The notes below the pieces were generated by a model. It saw nothing but the letters and a program-made list of their open reading frames with translations. It was not told the DNA's origin and searched no databases. DNA of 64,000 bases from Afipia carboxidovorans OM5 (GTDB lineage Bacteria; Pseudomonadota; Alphaproteobacteria; Rhizobiales; Xanthobacteraceae): NCBI RefSeq assembly GCF_000218565.1, contig NC_015684.1:372001-436000 (forward strand), in the 5' to 3' direction. The translations under genes and the position numbers were made by a program. How positions within the stretch are numbered: the first letter of the stretch is position 1; each line of letters opens with the position of its first letter. Shown piece after piece: positions 46,425 to 57,324 of this stretch.

Positions 46425-47222
46425 CTATTCCCGCCGAAGATCGCCGAGCGTTTTATCCGAGCTGTGAATCGCCAGCACGTTGATGCCTGCCGGCGTGATG
46501 ACGTAACCCTGCCGCTCGAGCCATGCATGCAACTGCGCGCCGTCGGTCTTGATCGACTCGATCAACAGGATCGGATGTGTCCGGCCGATCGTCTGAGCGG
46601 CGCCCTCCAGCGCTTCCATCTCCATACCTTCGATGTCGATCTTGATGAAGTCGAGTCGCGGCAGGTTGAAGCCGTCGATCGCGAGCTTGCGCACCTCGAC
46701 GGTGGCGTCTGGTGAATAGTCGATCGGCTGGCCGATGAATTCATTGGTCGGGCTCTGGCGCATTTCGAGGCTGCCGAAACTTGCCGCCGTGAGATAGTCC
46801 GGGTTGGGGACTTGCATTGTGCCGCTCTCCGACGACACGGCCGCATTGATGGCGATGGCGTTGAAGCAGTTGTTGATCGCGATGTTGCCGGCGAGTGCAT
46901 AGAAGATGCGCTCCTGGGCTTCGATCGCGAGCACCGATCCCCAGCCGGTCATCGCTGCCGCCCACTCGATGGTATGGACGCCGATATTGGCGCCGCAATC
47001 GAGGGCAACGACGCCGTCGCCGTAATGGCGCCGCCGCAGAGCCAGGGTCTGAAGCGCGAGGTTGACCTCCCCAGGATCGAAAGCGCCGGTTTCCAGAATT
47101 TGAAAGCCGACGCCGTAGCCCGCATCGGCGCTGACCATATGGCGGTCCATCCGGTTCACGATCATCGTGCCGTGGCTCGAGGAGGCGAGAACAAAGGCGA
47201 GCTTGCGGCCGGGGTTGTGCAT
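46425..47222 (-). CDS. FkbM family methyltransferase
   Basis: 265 residues. The SAM-binding motif I VVALDCGANIGVHTIEWA and the FkbM-specific PRLDFIKIDIEGMEMEALEGA are present, with a final ILLIESIKTDGAQLHAWL. FkbM enzymes O-methylate sugars or polyketides; the target here is unknown, as no glycan or polyketide genes are nearby. Confidence 0.88.
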   Translation of the reverse strand: MHNPGRKLAFVLASSSHGTMIVNRMDRHMVSADAGYGVGFQILETGAFDPGEVNLALQTLALRRRHYGDGVVALDCGANIGVHTIEWAAAMTGWGSVLAIEAQERIFYALAGNIAINNCFNAIAINAAVSSESGTMQVPNPDYLTAASFGSLEMRQSPTNEFIGQPIDYSPDATVEVRKLAIDGFNLPRLDFIKIDIEGMEMEALEGAAQTIGRTHPILLIESIKTDGAQLHAWLERQGYVITPAGINVLAIHSSDKTLGDLRRE

Positions 47223-47315
47223 CGGAGGCTCCGGAGGGGTGATCGAGCGAATCGCTCAAAGCGAGACTAGCCTGCCCCTTTGCCGAGCGTCACCTCGGCC
47301 GCTATTACGCCGCGC

Positions 47316-47344
47316 AAAAAAAGGCCGGGGTTGTCCCGGCCTTT
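47316..47344 (-). terminator. intrinsic terminator of phaR
   Basis: On the minus strand AAAGGCCGGG (47335-47344 complement) pairs with CCCGGCCTTT, and the stem runs into TTTTTTT (47316-47322). It sits 40 bases after the phaR stop at 47384. Confidence 0.88.
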
Positions 47345-47383
47345 GCATCAATCTTGAAAATATCGGCAAGTGAAAGAAAGGCG

Positions 47384-47983
47384 TCAGCTCGACTCGCCCG
47401 AGGGCTTCGACATCCGCTCGAGCCGCTCCTGCATTTCCTTCATCTGGCGCTTGAGCTCATCGATGTCGGTATTGTCCGACGATTGCTCGGGCGAGGATGA
47501 GGTCGGTGTCTCGCTCGCATTGCGGGTCGGCGCGGCAAACGGCTTGAACATGGCAAACGTCCGCTCGAACATTTCCATGTTGCGGCGGACGTGTTCTTCG
47601 AGCGGCGCAAACGGCGTGCCGCTGAAAGTGTCGGTCATGTGCTTGCGGAATTTTTCCTGCTCTCGCGTCAGCGTCTCGATCGACTGTTCGAGATATTTCG
47701 GCACCACCATCTGCATGCTGTCGCCGTAGAAGCGGATCAACTGGCGCAGGAAGGTGGTCGGCAGAAGGTTTTGTCCCGCTTTGTTTTCCTGTTCGAAAAT
47801 GATCTGGGCGAGCACGGAGCGGGTAATGTCCTCGCCGGTCTTGGCGTCATAGACGAGGAAGTCTTCACCGTCCTTGACCATGCTCGCGAGGTCTTCGAGG
47901 GTGACGTAAGTGCTGGTGCCGGTGTTGTAGAGGCGCCGGTTGGCGTATTTTTTGATCGTAATCGGGTGGTCGGATTTCGCCAT
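47384..47983 (-). CDS. phaR: polyhydroxyalkanoate synthesis repressor PhaR
   Basis: 199 residues from ATG 47983; the longer open frame to 48238 covers the divergent promoter. The N-terminal DNA-binding domain is unmistakable: ITIKKYANRRLYNTGTSTYV and LEDLASMVKDGEDFLVYDAK. The PHB-binding middle has FLRQLIRFYGDSMQMVVPKY. A C-terminal coiled coil (DELKRQMKEMQERLERM) ends it. PhaR binds both PHB granules and phasin/PHA promoters. Divergent from phaA, with 266 bases between. Confidence 0.96.
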   Translation of the reverse strand: MAKSDHPITIKKYANRRLYNTGTSTYVTLEDLASMVKDGEDFLVYDAKTGEDITRSVLAQIIFEQENKAGQNLLPTTFLRQLIRFYGDSMQMVVPKYLEQSIETLTREQEKFRKHMTDTFSGTPFAPLEEHVRRNMEMFERTFAMFKPFAAPTRNASETPTSSSPEQSSDNTDIDELKRQMKEMQERLERMSKPSGESS

Positions 47984-48219
47984 GAACTCACACGCTGCAG
48001 GAATGAAAGCCAGGAACTCTCGCAGGGCTAAAGGATGCGGGCCGAAAGTAAGCACGTTCGGAAAGGCTCGGCTACCGTTTTGTTCCCCGCCGGTTAATGT
48101 GGGCCATGGCCCGCAAATGCTCATTCTCGACCAAAGTTGCGATCTGGCGTCTGGCCGTTCCGCCGGAAAGGGATAAGCTAAAGGGATAACCCGGCGCGCC
48201 CGCGCCGGTTCGGTCCTAG

Positions 48220-49428
<1,209 letters not shown>

Positions 49429-49480
49429 TCTCTGGCATACAAGATGCCGCCTGTCTGCGCGGCATTGCGTCGACCAAAGG

Positions 49481-49512
49481 ATGCCCGGTTTTTCAGCCGG
49501 GCATTCTTTTTT
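49481..49512 (+). terminator. intrinsic terminator after phaA
   Basis: ATGCCCGG (49481-49488) pairs with CCGGGCAT (49497-49504), followed by TCTTTTTT. A second small hairpin, ATGCCGC/GCGGCAT, precedes it at 49444-49465. phaB starts 73 bases later, so some read-through or a separate promoter is needed. Confidence 0.85.
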
Positions 49513-49584
49513 GGTTTGACGTTTGATCGCCGGGCTGTCGTGATGATCGGGTAGCGTAACGCAAGTTGGATTCGGAGGGACGTC

Positions 49585-50310
49585 ATGACGCGCACGGCAT
49601 TGGTGACGGGCGGGACCCGCGGCATCGGAGCGGCTATCAGCAAGGCGCTGAAAGAGGCCGGTTACAAGGTTGCGGCGAGCTATGCCGGCAACGACGAGGC
49701 GGCCGCGAAGTTCAAGGCCGAGACGGGGATCGCCGTCTACAAATGGGATGTCGCGTCGTTCGATGCCTGCGCCGACGGCGTGAAGAAGGTCGAAAGCGAA
49801 GTTGGGCCGATCGACGTGCTCGTCAATAACGCCGGCATTACGCGTGACGTGCCGTTTCACAAGATGACGCTCGATCAATGGAATGCCGTGATCAACACCA
49901 ACCTCGGATCGCTGTTCAATATGTCGCGGCAGGTGATCGAGGGCATGCGTGCACGCAAGTTCGGACGCATCATCAATATCTCCTCCATCAATGGTCAGAA
50001 GGGGCAGTTCGGCCAGGTCAACTATTCGGCCTCGAAGGCAGGCGACATCGGCTTCACCAAGGCGCTTGCGCTCGAGACCGCGCGCGGCGGCATCACTGTC
50101 AATGCGATCTGCCCTGGCTACATCAACACCGAGATGGTGCAGGCGGTGCCGAAGGATGTGCTCGAACAGAAGATCCTGCCGCTGATTCCGGCGAACCGGC
50201 TCGGTGAGCCAAGCGAGATTGCGCGCGCCGTGGTATTCCTCGCATCCGACGATGCGGGTTTTGTTACCGGCTCGACACTGTCGGTCAACGGCGGGCAATA
50301 TCTCGCATAA
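49585..50310 (+). CDS. phaB: acetoacetyl-CoA reductase
   Basis: 241 residues, GGAGG 5 bases before the ATG. Short-chain dehydrogenase with VTGGTRGIGAAISKAL for NADPH, LVNNAGITRD, catalytic Ser/Tyr/Lys in NISSINGQKGQFGQVNYSASKAG, and a C-terminal SLSVNGGQYLA typical of PhaB. It reduces acetoacetyl-CoA to (R)-3-hydroxybutyryl-CoA. phaC is not in this window. Confidence 0.96.
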   Translation: MTRTALVTGGTRGIGAAISKALKEAGYKVAASYAGNDEAAAKFKAETGIAVYKWDVASFDACADGVKKVESEVGPIDVLVNNAGITRDVPFHKMTLDQWNAVINTNLGSLFNMSRQVIEGMRARKFGRIINISSINGQKGQFGQVNYSASKAGDIGFTKALALETARGGITVNAICPGYINTEMVQAVPKDVLEQKILPLIPANRLGEPSEIARAVVFLASDDAGFVTGSTLSVNGGQYLA

Positions 50311-50370
50311 TGAAAGCGCGCCACCGGCGGCATTGCTGATTGAACTGCGGCGATGCCGCCTGCGTGAGAC

Positions 50371-51255
50371 ATGCGTTCTTCCACTGCGACTTTGATCGGC
50401 CTTGTCGCGCTGGTGCTGTGGTCGGCACTCGCGGCGCTCACGGTGGCAACCGGGACGATCCCGCCGTTTCAACTCCTCGCCATGACGTTTGCAATCGGTG
50501 CGCTTGCGAGCATGGCAGGCTGGATCGCGCGGCCTTCTGCGATCGTCGCCCTGCGCCAGCGGCCGGTGGTATGGCTCGTCGGCATCGGCGGGTTGTTCGG
50601 CTATCACGCGCTCTACTTTCTGGCGCTGCGCCTTGCGCCGCCGGCGGAAGCCGGCCTTCTGAACTATCTATGGCCGCTTCTCATCGTGCTGATGTCGGCG
50701 TGGCTGCCGGGCGAACGGCTCGCGCTCCATCACGTGGCCGGCGCCCTTCTCGGATTCGCGGGTGTCGTGATGTTGTTCGATGGCGATCTCAGCGGCGCAT
50801 TGGAGGGTCGCTATGCGCCGGGCTTTATCGTCGCGCTTGGGGCAGCGTTCGTCTGGGCCGCCTATTCGGTGCTGTCGCGTAAATTTGGCCAGGTGCCGAC
50901 CGATGCCGTCACCGGCTTCTGTGCGGTGACGGCGGTGCTGGCCGCACTCACGCATATCGTCATTGAGAAAACAGTAATGCCGGAGACGGCCACGCAGTGG
51001 CTGGCGATTCTTGCGTTAGGTCTCGGCCCGGTCGGCCTTGCTTTCTATGCCTGGGATATCGGCATGAAGCGCGGCGACATCCGTCTTCTCGGTGCGGCGT
51101 CTTATGCAACACCGTTGCTGTCGACGCTGCTGTTGGTCGTCGTAGGCTATGCCAAGCCGACCTCATCGCTCGGCCTTGCTGCGCTGCTGATTGCGGGTGG
51201 CGGCCTTCTTGCAGCGAAGGATGCGCTCTGGAAGAAGCCCTCGCCGCGAGGCTGA
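50371..51255 (+). CDS. EamA/DMT superfamily exporter
   Basis: 294 residues with ten hydrophobic spans in two EamA repeats, for example GLVALVLWSALAALTVATG and LAPPAEAGLLNYLWPLLIVLMSA in the first, FIVALGAAFVWAAYSVLSR and GAASYATPLLSTLLLVVVG in the second. YddG-like in its pattern, so possibly an aromatic amino acid or metabolite exporter; the substrate is not readable. Confidence 0.87.
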   Translation: MRSSTATLIGLVALVLWSALAALTVATGTIPPFQLLAMTFAIGALASMAGWIARPSAIVALRQRPVVWLVGIGGLFGYHALYFLALRLAPPAEAGLLNYLWPLLIVLMSAWLPGERLALHHVAGALLGFAGVVMLFDGDLSGALEGRYAPGFIVALGAAFVWAAYSVLSRKFGQVPTDAVTGFCAVTAVLAALTHIVIEKTVMPETATQWLAILALGLGPVGLAFYAWDIGMKRGDIRLLGAASYATPLLSTLLLVVVGYAKPTSSLGLAALLIAGGGLLAAKDALWKKPSPRG

Positions 51256-51269
51256 GCGGCGAGGGCTTC
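51234..51269. terminator. bidirectional hairpin between exporter and amidase genes
   Basis: GAAGCCCTCGCCGC (51234-51247) is the exact inverse of GCGGCGAGGGCTTC (51256-51269), giving a 14-bp stem over an 8-base loop. It overlaps the exporter stop codon and lies between two convergent genes. Confidence 0.65.
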
Positions 51270-51284
51270 AGATTCCTGCGTACC

Positions 51285-52838
51285 TTATTTCGTAAGCGGC
51301 GGCGTGCTCTGTGGCGGGCGCCGCGCCTTGGTCGCCTGCTCGAAAGCATAGGCGTATTTGATCAACAGCGGTTCGGTGAACGGCCGCCCGATCATGTCGA
51401 GACCGATCGGCACCCCGATTGGCGCGTTCTGGCCGGGCTTGGAAAATCCCATCGGCACCGTGATCGCCGGAAATCCGGTCAGTGCCGCGAGAATGCCGGT
51501 GCGGTCGGCCTGATTGGTCTCGGTGATGGGAACGACAAGGCGCATCTGCTCAGGATAGATCACAGCGTCGAGTTCGTTCTTCGCCATGTGGTTGAGCAGG
51601 CGATCACGCAGATCGTCGAGCTTCGCAAGGCGCGCGAGATAATCCTTCTCCTGCCCGGGATTTTCGATCGCGTTGCTTGCGGTGAGAAATTTCTCCAGCG
51701 TCTGCTTGTCGTATTGGCCGGAAGCGATCAGATCGGTAAGGCTCTTCACCGGCGCGCGATCGCCGAGGGAGGCGAGGTAGGCATTGAAGAGCGGTTTGAA
51801 CTCCCATTTCTGGACGTCGTAATCGCGGTTGAAGGTACCGGCATCGAAGAACGAATCGTCGATCTCCACGACCGTTGCGCCGGCAGCCTTGAAGGCCTCG
51901 ACCGCCTTGTCAAAAGCAGCCGTCACCTCGGCATGGATCGGCTCCTTGCCGACGAAGGATTTCAGCACGCCGATGCGCGCGCCTTTCAGTCCGGCGGCGT
52001 TGAGGGCTTCCGTATAAGAGGAAGGGATATGGCCGATGGCTCGCGCCGTGACAGGATCAGCCGGATCGTAGCCAACAAGTACGTCGAGCATCGCAGCGAC
52101 ATCGGAAACCGAGCGCGCGATCGGGCCGACGACATCCTGCGTGCTGGAGACCGGAATGACATGCGCGCGGCTGACAAGGCCTTTCGTGGTCCGGAATCCG
52201 ACAAGACTGTTGGCGGACGAAGGCGAGCGGATCGAGTTCACCGTATCGGTGCCAAGGCCGACGGCCGCGAAGTTCGCTGCCACGGCCGCGCCGGTGCCGC
52301 CGCTCGAGCCACCCGGCGTGCGCGTCAAATCATAAGGGTTCAGCGTCTGGCCGCCGAGCGAACTCACCGTCGTGCCGGATAACGCGAATTCATGCAGATT
52401 GGTCTTCATGAGGATGATCGCGCCTGCAGCGCGCAGCCTGCTGGTGACCGCGCTTTCCTGCGACGGAATGGTGTCCTTGAACAGAAGGTTGCCGCCGGTC
52501 GTCGGCAAATCCGTGGTGTTGTAGTTGTCTTTCACCGCCACCGGGATGCAGGCCAAGGGCGCGAGCTTGCCGGTCTTTGCAAACTCCTCGTCCTGCTTTG
52601 CGGCGATATCCCGCGCTTTCGGATTGATGGTGATGACGGCGTTGAGCGCCGGACCTTTCTTGTTATAGGCTTCGATCCGCGCCAGATACTGATCGACAAT
52701 CGCCGCGCAGGTGGTCTCCTTGGTCTGGATGGCGTTATGGATCGATGCAATCGACGCTTCCTCGATCGTGAATGGAGCGCCTGCTGCGCTCCCGCAACCC
52801 AAGGCCATGATGGACAAGACAGCCAATCCTTTTTTCAT
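51285..52838 (-). CDS. exported amidase-signature family hydrolase
   Basis: 517 residues. A signal peptide (MKKGLAVLSIMALGCGSAAG) suggests a periplasmic protein. The Ser-cisSer-Lys catalytic triad is visible: Lys in IPVAVKDNYNT, and the serines in TPGGSSGGTGAAVAANFA. C-terminal GFPAITVPMGFS is typical. It hydrolyses an amide of unknown identity. Secreted amidase-signature enzymes are less common than cytosolic ones. Confidence 0.92.
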   Translation of the reverse strand: MKKGLAVLSIMALGCGSAAGAPFTIEEASIASIHNAIQTKETTCAAIVDQYLARIEAYNKKGPALNAVITINPKARDIAAKQDEEFAKTGKLAPLACIPVAVKDNYNTTDLPTTGGNLLFKDTIPSQESAVTSRLRAAGAIILMKTNLHEFALSGTTVSSLGGQTLNPYDLTRTPGGSSGGTGAAVAANFAAVGLGTDTVNSIRSPSSANSLVGFRTTKGLVSRAHVIPVSSTQDVVGPIARSVSDVAAMLDVLVGYDPADPVTARAIGHIPSSYTEALNAAGLKGARIGVLKSFVGKEPIHAEVTAAFDKAVEAFKAAGATVVEIDDSFFDAGTFNRDYDVQKWEFKPLFNAYLASLGDRAPVKSLTDLIASGQYDKQTLEKFLTASNAIENPGQEKDYLARLAKLDDLRDRLLNHMAKNELDAVIYPEQMRLVVPITETNQADRTGILAALTGFPAITVPMGFSKPGQNAPIGVPIGLDMIGRPFTEPLLIKYAYAFEQATKARRPPQSTPPLTK

Positions 52839-53142
52839 TGGTTCTCCTCACATGGTGCGACGTATTTGAAACGCGGTACATCCCCAGCCTGCGGTGGAGT
52901 GTCCACGTCAAAAGTCTGCATGCCGTGTGAAGTGTGTGGCAAGGCGGTTGTCGGAAAGCGCGAACGTCACACGCGATTGTGAGTGAAATCGCGTTGCAGC
53001 ACCAAATTTTTCTCAAGGCACCCTTGCTCACAAGACATGGCAAGCGGAAAGATTGGTACCTTGGTCCGCCCAAATGGGATGCGCGATTAAGTCGTAATAC
53101 GAGATAAATTTTAGAGACTGGTGTGCAGGAAGTGCGTCAGAG
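52839..53142. other. 304-base intergenic region, nothing recognised
   Basis: Between two minus-strand genes. It is somewhat more A/T-rich than the flanks near 52985-53115. It probably holds the amidase promoter. I see no RNA gene, repeat or convincing small protein. Confidence 0.4.
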
Positions 53143-53580
53143 TCAGGCGAGCGGATCGAAATCCGGTGTGGCTAACTCAAAACCGTTGAACGTAAATCCC
53201 GGCGCGACCACGCAACCGACCAGCGTCCACTTCCCGAGCGGCCGCGCCGCCTGCCATGCACCTGCCGGCACGATGGCTTGCGGCATTTCGCCTGCCGCAA
53301 GGTCCGCACCCAGCAGGATGTCGCGGCGGGTGCCGTTCTCGACAATGCCGAGCGTCAACGGGTCGCCCGCGTAATAGTGCCAGCTCTCGACCGCATCGAC
53401 ACGGTGCCAGTGCGAATGTTCGCCTTCGGCCAGCAGAAAGTAGATCGCAGTAGATAAAGCGCGCCCGTTCGCATCGGTGCGGGCGTCGCGAAAGGTCTCG
53501 CAGAAATGCCCGCCTTCCGGGTGCGGCGTCAGGCCGAGACGGGCAATCACCTCGGCCGCCGTGAGCGATGCGCCGCTCAT
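53143..53580 (-). CDS. DUF985 cupin-fold protein
   Basis: 145 residues from ATG 53580, which overlaps the gloB stop (TGATG). The pattern LTPHPEGGHFCETFRD, AIYFLLAEGEHSHWHRVDAVE and LVGCVVAPGFTFNGFELA matches the DUF985/YML079-like cupin family. Possible sugar or small-molecule binding; function unsettled. Translationally coupled to gloB. Confidence 0.88.
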   Translation of the reverse strand: MSGASLTAAEVIARLGLTPHPEGGHFCETFRDARTDANGRALSTAIYFLLAEGEHSHWHRVDAVESWHYYAGDPLTLGIVENGTRRDILLGADLAAGEMPQAIVPAGAWQAARPLGKWTLVGCVVAPGFTFNGFELATPDFDPLA

Positions 53581-54347
53581 CAGGCGCGGTTCTTGCGCTC
53601 GCGGATTTCGCCAAACACCTCTGCCGGCGTCTTGCCGTTCATGCCGAGCGCGGCGGCAACGGCAGGCACGTCGGCACGCAGGAACACGTTGGCTTCCTTC
53701 TCGTCGCGCATCAGTGAGGGAATGGTGAGCTTGCCTTCCGCCCGCAGTTTCGTCACTTCCTCGGCGCGCTTCTTCAGTGCCGGATTGTTCGGCTCGATGC
53801 CCAGCGCGAATTTGACGTTCGAGGCGGTGTATTCGTGGCCGCAATAGACACGGGTGTCGTTCGGCAGCGCGCGCAGTTTCAGGAGCGACTCCCACATCAT
53901 CGGATAGGTGCCTTCAATGACGCGCCCACAGCCGATCGAGAAGATGACGTCGGCGCAGAACAGCGCATGCGCGTCGTCGAACATGTAGCTGATGTGATCG
54001 AGCGTATGGCCGGGCGTCTCGAACACCCGCGCGACGAGATTGCCGACCTTGACGGTGTCGCCCTCCTTGACGTGAACATCGAGCCCGTCGATCCGCACAC
54101 CCTTCTCGTAGGGGCCGACGACGCGGCATTTGTACTTCGCCTTCAGCTCGGCGATGCCGTCGGTATGATCGGCGTGATGATGGGTGATGAGAAGGTCCGT
54201 CAGCCGCCAGCCTTCGCGCTCCAGCGCGGCGATGATCGGCTTCGCGTCCGGCGCGTCGATGGCCGCCGTCGCCTTGGTCACGGGGTCGTGGATGAGATAG
54301 CCGATATTGTCGCTGAGGCACGGGAAAACACGGATTTCAGCAGCCAT
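53580..54347 (-). CDS. gloB: hydroxyacylglutathione hydrolase (glyoxalase II)
   Basis: 255 residues from ATG 54347. Binuclear metal motif THHHADHTDG, then ETPGHTLDHISYMF, LFCADVIFSIGCGRVIEG, VYCGHEYTASNVKFAL and the glutathione-binding C-terminus (LRAEGKLTIPSLMRDEKEAN). It hydrolyses S-lactoylglutathione to lactate and glutathione. It begins divergently from the methyltransferase gene at 54464. Confidence 0.95.
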   Translation of the reverse strand: MAAEIRVFPCLSDNIGYLIHDPVTKATAAIDAPDAKPIIAALEREGWRLTDLLITHHHADHTDGIAELKAKYKCRVVGPYEKGVRIDGLDVHVKEGDTVKVGNLVARVFETPGHTLDHISYMFDDAHALFCADVIFSIGCGRVIEGTYPMMWESLLKLRALPNDTRVYCGHEYTASNVKFALGIEPNNPALKKRAEEVTKLRAEGKLTIPSLMRDEKEANVFLRADVPAVAAALGMNGKTPAEVFGEIRERKNRA

Positions 54348-54463
54348 GGTCGCTCCACTTTGTCGAGAATGCTCGCTGTTTAGCATGTCCATGCGACAGG
54401 GTTAAACCCCGCGCCGCGACAGCGATGCCTTATGCAGACGCTGCGTGCGTGGTAAAAGGCCCC

Positions 54464-55207
54464 ATGACCGTCGACGTCATCGATCTTCGTGGCTTCTATT
54501 CCCAGCGTATCGGCACAGTTGTGCGGCGTATGATCTGGCGCGGCATTCAGAACCACTGGCCGGACGCGCCCGGGCAGCGCGTGCTTGGTTTCGGCTATCC
54601 GACGCCGTATCTCGGCTTGTTCCGCGATAGCTGCGAGCGCTGTCTTGCATTCATGCCGGCGACGCAGGGCGTGCTGAAATGGCCGACCGCGCGGCCAACG
54701 CTCTCCACGCTCGTCGATGAACTGTCATTGCCCCTGCCGGATGCGGCGCTCGATCGCATCCTGCTCGTGCATGCGCTCGAGATGTCGGACGATCCGGAAA
54801 ATTTCATGCGTGAGATCTGGCGCGTGCTCGCGCCGTCAGGCCGGTTGATGGTCGTGGTGCCCAATCGTCGCGGGGTCTGGGCGCGCGGCGACAACACGCC
54901 GTTCGGCCACGGTCAGCCTTATTCGCGCACGCAGCTGATTCAGCTTTTGCGGCAGACGTGGTTCACGCCGGTGGCGTGGAGCGAGGCGCTGTTCATGCCG
55001 CCGGTCGATAAGGGCTGGATGCTGCGCTCGGCCCCTGCCTGGGAGAAAGTGGGATCGGCGCTGTCGTCGCCGTTCCCGGGCGTATTGCTCGTTGAGGCGA
55101 CGAAGCAGGTCTATCGCGGCCTGCCGGCGAAGCGCGAACGGCCACGCCTCATTCCGGCGCTCGAACCTGCGCTGGTGCCAAGGCCGCTGCAGCGGCAGGA
55201 CCCCTGA
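54464..55207 (+). CDS. class I SAM-dependent methyltransferase
   Basis: 247 residues from ATG 54464 (frame open from 54425). A weak motif I (RVLGFGYPTPYLGLF), LPLPDAALDRILLVHALEMS and EIWRVLAPSGRLMVVVPNRRG show a Methyltransf_11 fold. The glycine-rich motif is degenerate, so activity is uncertain. Often found next to gloB in this bacterial group. Target unknown. Confidence 0.85.
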   Translation: MTVDVIDLRGFYSQRIGTVVRRMIWRGIQNHWPDAPGQRVLGFGYPTPYLGLFRDSCERCLAFMPATQGVLKWPTARPTLSTLVDELSLPLPDAALDRILLVHALEMSDDPENFMREIWRVLAPSGRLMVVVPNRRGVWARGDNTPFGHGQPYSRTQLIQLLRQTWFTPVAWSEALFMPPVDKGWMLRSAPAWEKVGSALSSPFPGVLLVEATKQVYRGLPAKRERPRLIPALEPALVPRPLQRQDP

Positions 55208-55235
55208 TCACCAGCCGGGCGATATTACGTGAGGC

Positions 55236-55925
55236 TTACTCGCCTGCGAGATCGCCGCTCTCCTGCGGCACGGCAGCCGTCTGTCCTTCAGGACGCGGTG
55301 TGCGGGGACGGCGGCGGCGATGGGCGAAACGCTCGCCCTGCGGCGCTCCGCCACCCTCGAACGGGGCTGCAGGCTGCGGTGCACCGCCGGTGATGAAGGA
55401 GGGCAGTCCGGACGCGCCGCTATCCTGCGGTTGCGTCTGCTGCTGGCGGGTGTTCTCGCGCGGTTCGCGATATTCACGCGGCTGCTCACGCTGTTGCGGG
55501 TAGGGCTGCGACTGCTCGCGCTGGGTGAACTGCTGCGGCTGCGGGGCGAAGCCCGGCTCGGCGCCGAAGTTCGAGTAGTTATCTTCTTCGCTGAAATCCT
55601 CGCTGGATTCGCCCTCGGCGCGCGGAGGCTGCTGCTGTTGCGGCTGGCTCTGGCGGAGCTGTTCCTGCGCGGCCGCGATCAGGCGGAAGTAATGTTCGGC
55701 GTGCTGGTAGTAGTTTTCCGCTGCAACCGGGTCGCCGGAGGAACGGGCATCGCGCGCAAGCTGGACGTATTTCTCGGCGATGTGGGAGGCGGTACCGCGG
55801 ATCTTGATGTCAGGACCGTTGGACTCGAACACCCGGGTCATCGGATTCTGGCCGCGCCGGTTGTTGCCGTGATTGCCGCCGCTACGACCGCGCATGCGCT
55901 TGTTGTTGTTCTGACCGTTCCTCAT
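55236..55925 (-). CDS. DUF4167 domain-containing protein
   Basis: 229 residues from ATG 55925. A basic, Asn/Arg/Gly-rich start (MRNGQNNNKRMRGRSGGNHG), then the DUF4167 core KIRGTASHIAEKYVQLARDA and NYYQHAEHYFRLIAAAQEQ, then a long Gln/Pro-rich low-complexity tail. It is conserved next to prmC/prfA in Rhizobiales. The basic ends suggest nucleic-acid or ribosome association. Confidence 0.9.
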   Translation of the reverse strand: MRNGQNNNKRMRGRSGGNHGNNRRGQNPMTRVFESNGPDIKIRGTASHIAEKYVQLARDARSSGDPVAAENYYQHAEHYFRLIAAAQEQLRQSQPQQQQPPRAEGESSEDFSEEDNYSNFGAEPGFAPQPQQFTQREQSQPYPQQREQPREYREPRENTRQQQTQPQDSGASGLPSFITGGAPQPAAPFEGGGAPQGERFAHRRRRPRTPRPEGQTAAVPQESGDLAGE

Positions 55926-56451
55926 GTCGTGCCTTTTACCGATCCTCGATAGTGTTGATCGAATTGGAGCCATTAATCGAAGTGAGTTCTTCTGCGTTTC
56001 GTCCCGTTCCGGTAGCGGTGCGCCGTCGCGTCAATTGCAGAGTGCAGGTTTTCATCCTGCGTCCGTCGCGTTCAACGGCACACCGTTTGTGCGCCATACC
56101 TCTCAATGCCCTGACGCGCCGCCAGGGTGGATGACCTCGAATGGCGATTGACCCCAATTCCCGCCCGGAACGCAGAACGGGCAGGCGCCGATGTCATGTT
56201 TGAATGTTCAAGCGCACAGCTTTCATTGGCTGGAAGCGGGCAGCGCGGCTCGTCGTCCTTCGCGCCCAAGACAATCAGCGACAATCCGCTTTCGGAACCC
56301 CTGTCGGCGGTCCTCTTTCCCTTGAGGACGCTGGCCCCTCTATCCGCTTGACGGAACCGAGGGCCTGACCGATGTGCCTGAAACCTAATCGCTCCGGGGC
56401 CAATCGCCAAGGGTTTTTTGCTGATTTTTTCGTGGCTCAGGCCTCAAAAAG
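55926..56451. other. 526-base intergenic region, no gene recognised
   Basis: Between prmC and the DUF4167 gene, both on the minus strand. Short frames exist on both strands but have no ribosome binding sites and no recognisable content. T-rich runs (GGGTTTTTTGCTGATTTTTT near 56413-56430) and the usual long leader of DUF4167 genes fall here. It could hide a leader RNA. Confidence 0.4.
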
Positions 56452-57324
56452 TCAGGTTTTTCGGGCTGTCACGACCCGCGGGACGCCGCCCAGATCGGCC
56501 TTTGCGGGGGCGGGCACGGCAAGTCCTGCTTCGGCCATCAGGGTCGCCACGCCGTGCGCCTGGCGCTGCCCGATCTCGACCGCAGCAATTCCGCTTGGTG
56601 CCAGCAACGCAAAAGCGAGAGGAGCGATCGTCCGATAGGCGGTGAGCCCGTCAGCGCCGCCGTCGAGTGCGAGGCGCGGATCGTGCGCGCGCACTTCGAG
56701 ATCGAGATGGTCGATGTCGGCCGTCGGAATGTAGGGCGGGTTGGAGACGACGATGTCGAACGGCCCGCGCAGCGCGCCCGCATAATCGCAGGCGACAAAG
56801 GTCGCGCGTGAGGCGAGGCCAAGCGTCGCAGCGTTATCCGCCGCAGTCGCGATTGCCGCGGGATTGATGTCGGTGCCGATGCCGGTCGTATTCGGTAATT
56901 CCGAGAGCAGCGCGAGGAGGATCGCACCCGAGCCAGTGCCGATATCGAGGATGCGGAGTGGCGCAGCCGTGCGGCCTTCGCGTTTCAGGATGTCGAGCAC
57001 GGCCTCGATTAGCGTCTCGGTGTCCGGGCGCGGCACCAGCGTTGCCGGTGAGAGTGCGAAGGTAAGGCCCCAGAATTCCCGGCGGCCGAGAATGCGCGCA
57101 ACAGGCTCGCCCGCAATACGACGTCGTATGACATCCTCGAGCCGTTGTGCCTCGCTCGTATCGAGCCTGCGCGTGGCCGCTGTGATCAGCCCGGTGAGAT
57201 CGAGCTGCAGCACGTCGCCAAGAAGAAGCCGTGCATCGAGTTCGGGTGATTCGATCTTAGCTTTGCGCAGCTGGGTAGCAATGGCGCGCCGCGCTTCGTC
57301 GAGGGTGTGCCCGGCGAGGTTCAC
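56452..57324 (-). CDS. prmC: peptide chain release factor N5-glutamine methyltransferase PrmC
   Basis: 290 residues. SAM motif [16 protein letters not shown] and the substrate-glutamine motif [13 protein letters not shown] mark the HemK/PrmC family. An N-terminal helical domain (about 1-90) binds the release factor. It methylates the Gln of the GGQ motif in PrfA. Start overlaps the prfA stop (ATGA), so the pair is coupled. Confidence 0.96.
   Translation of the reverse strand: MNLAGHTLDEARRAIATQLRKAKIESPELDARLLLGDVLQLDLTGLITAATRRLDTSEAQRLEDVIRRRIAGEPVARILGRREFWGLTFALSPATLVPRPDTETLIEAVLDILKREGRTAAPLRILDIGTGSGAILLALLSELPNTTGIGTDINPAAIATAADNAATLGLASRATFVACDYAGALRGPFDIVVSNPPYIPTADIDHLDLEVRAHDPRLALDGGADGLTAYRTIAPLAFALLAPSGIAAVEIGQRQAHGVATLMAEAGLAVPAPAKADLGGVPRVVTARKT

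Noticed and set aside
51234..51269. Long perfect hairpin as a small RNA or riboswitch
   Set aside because: Its place between convergent stop codons fits a terminator better.
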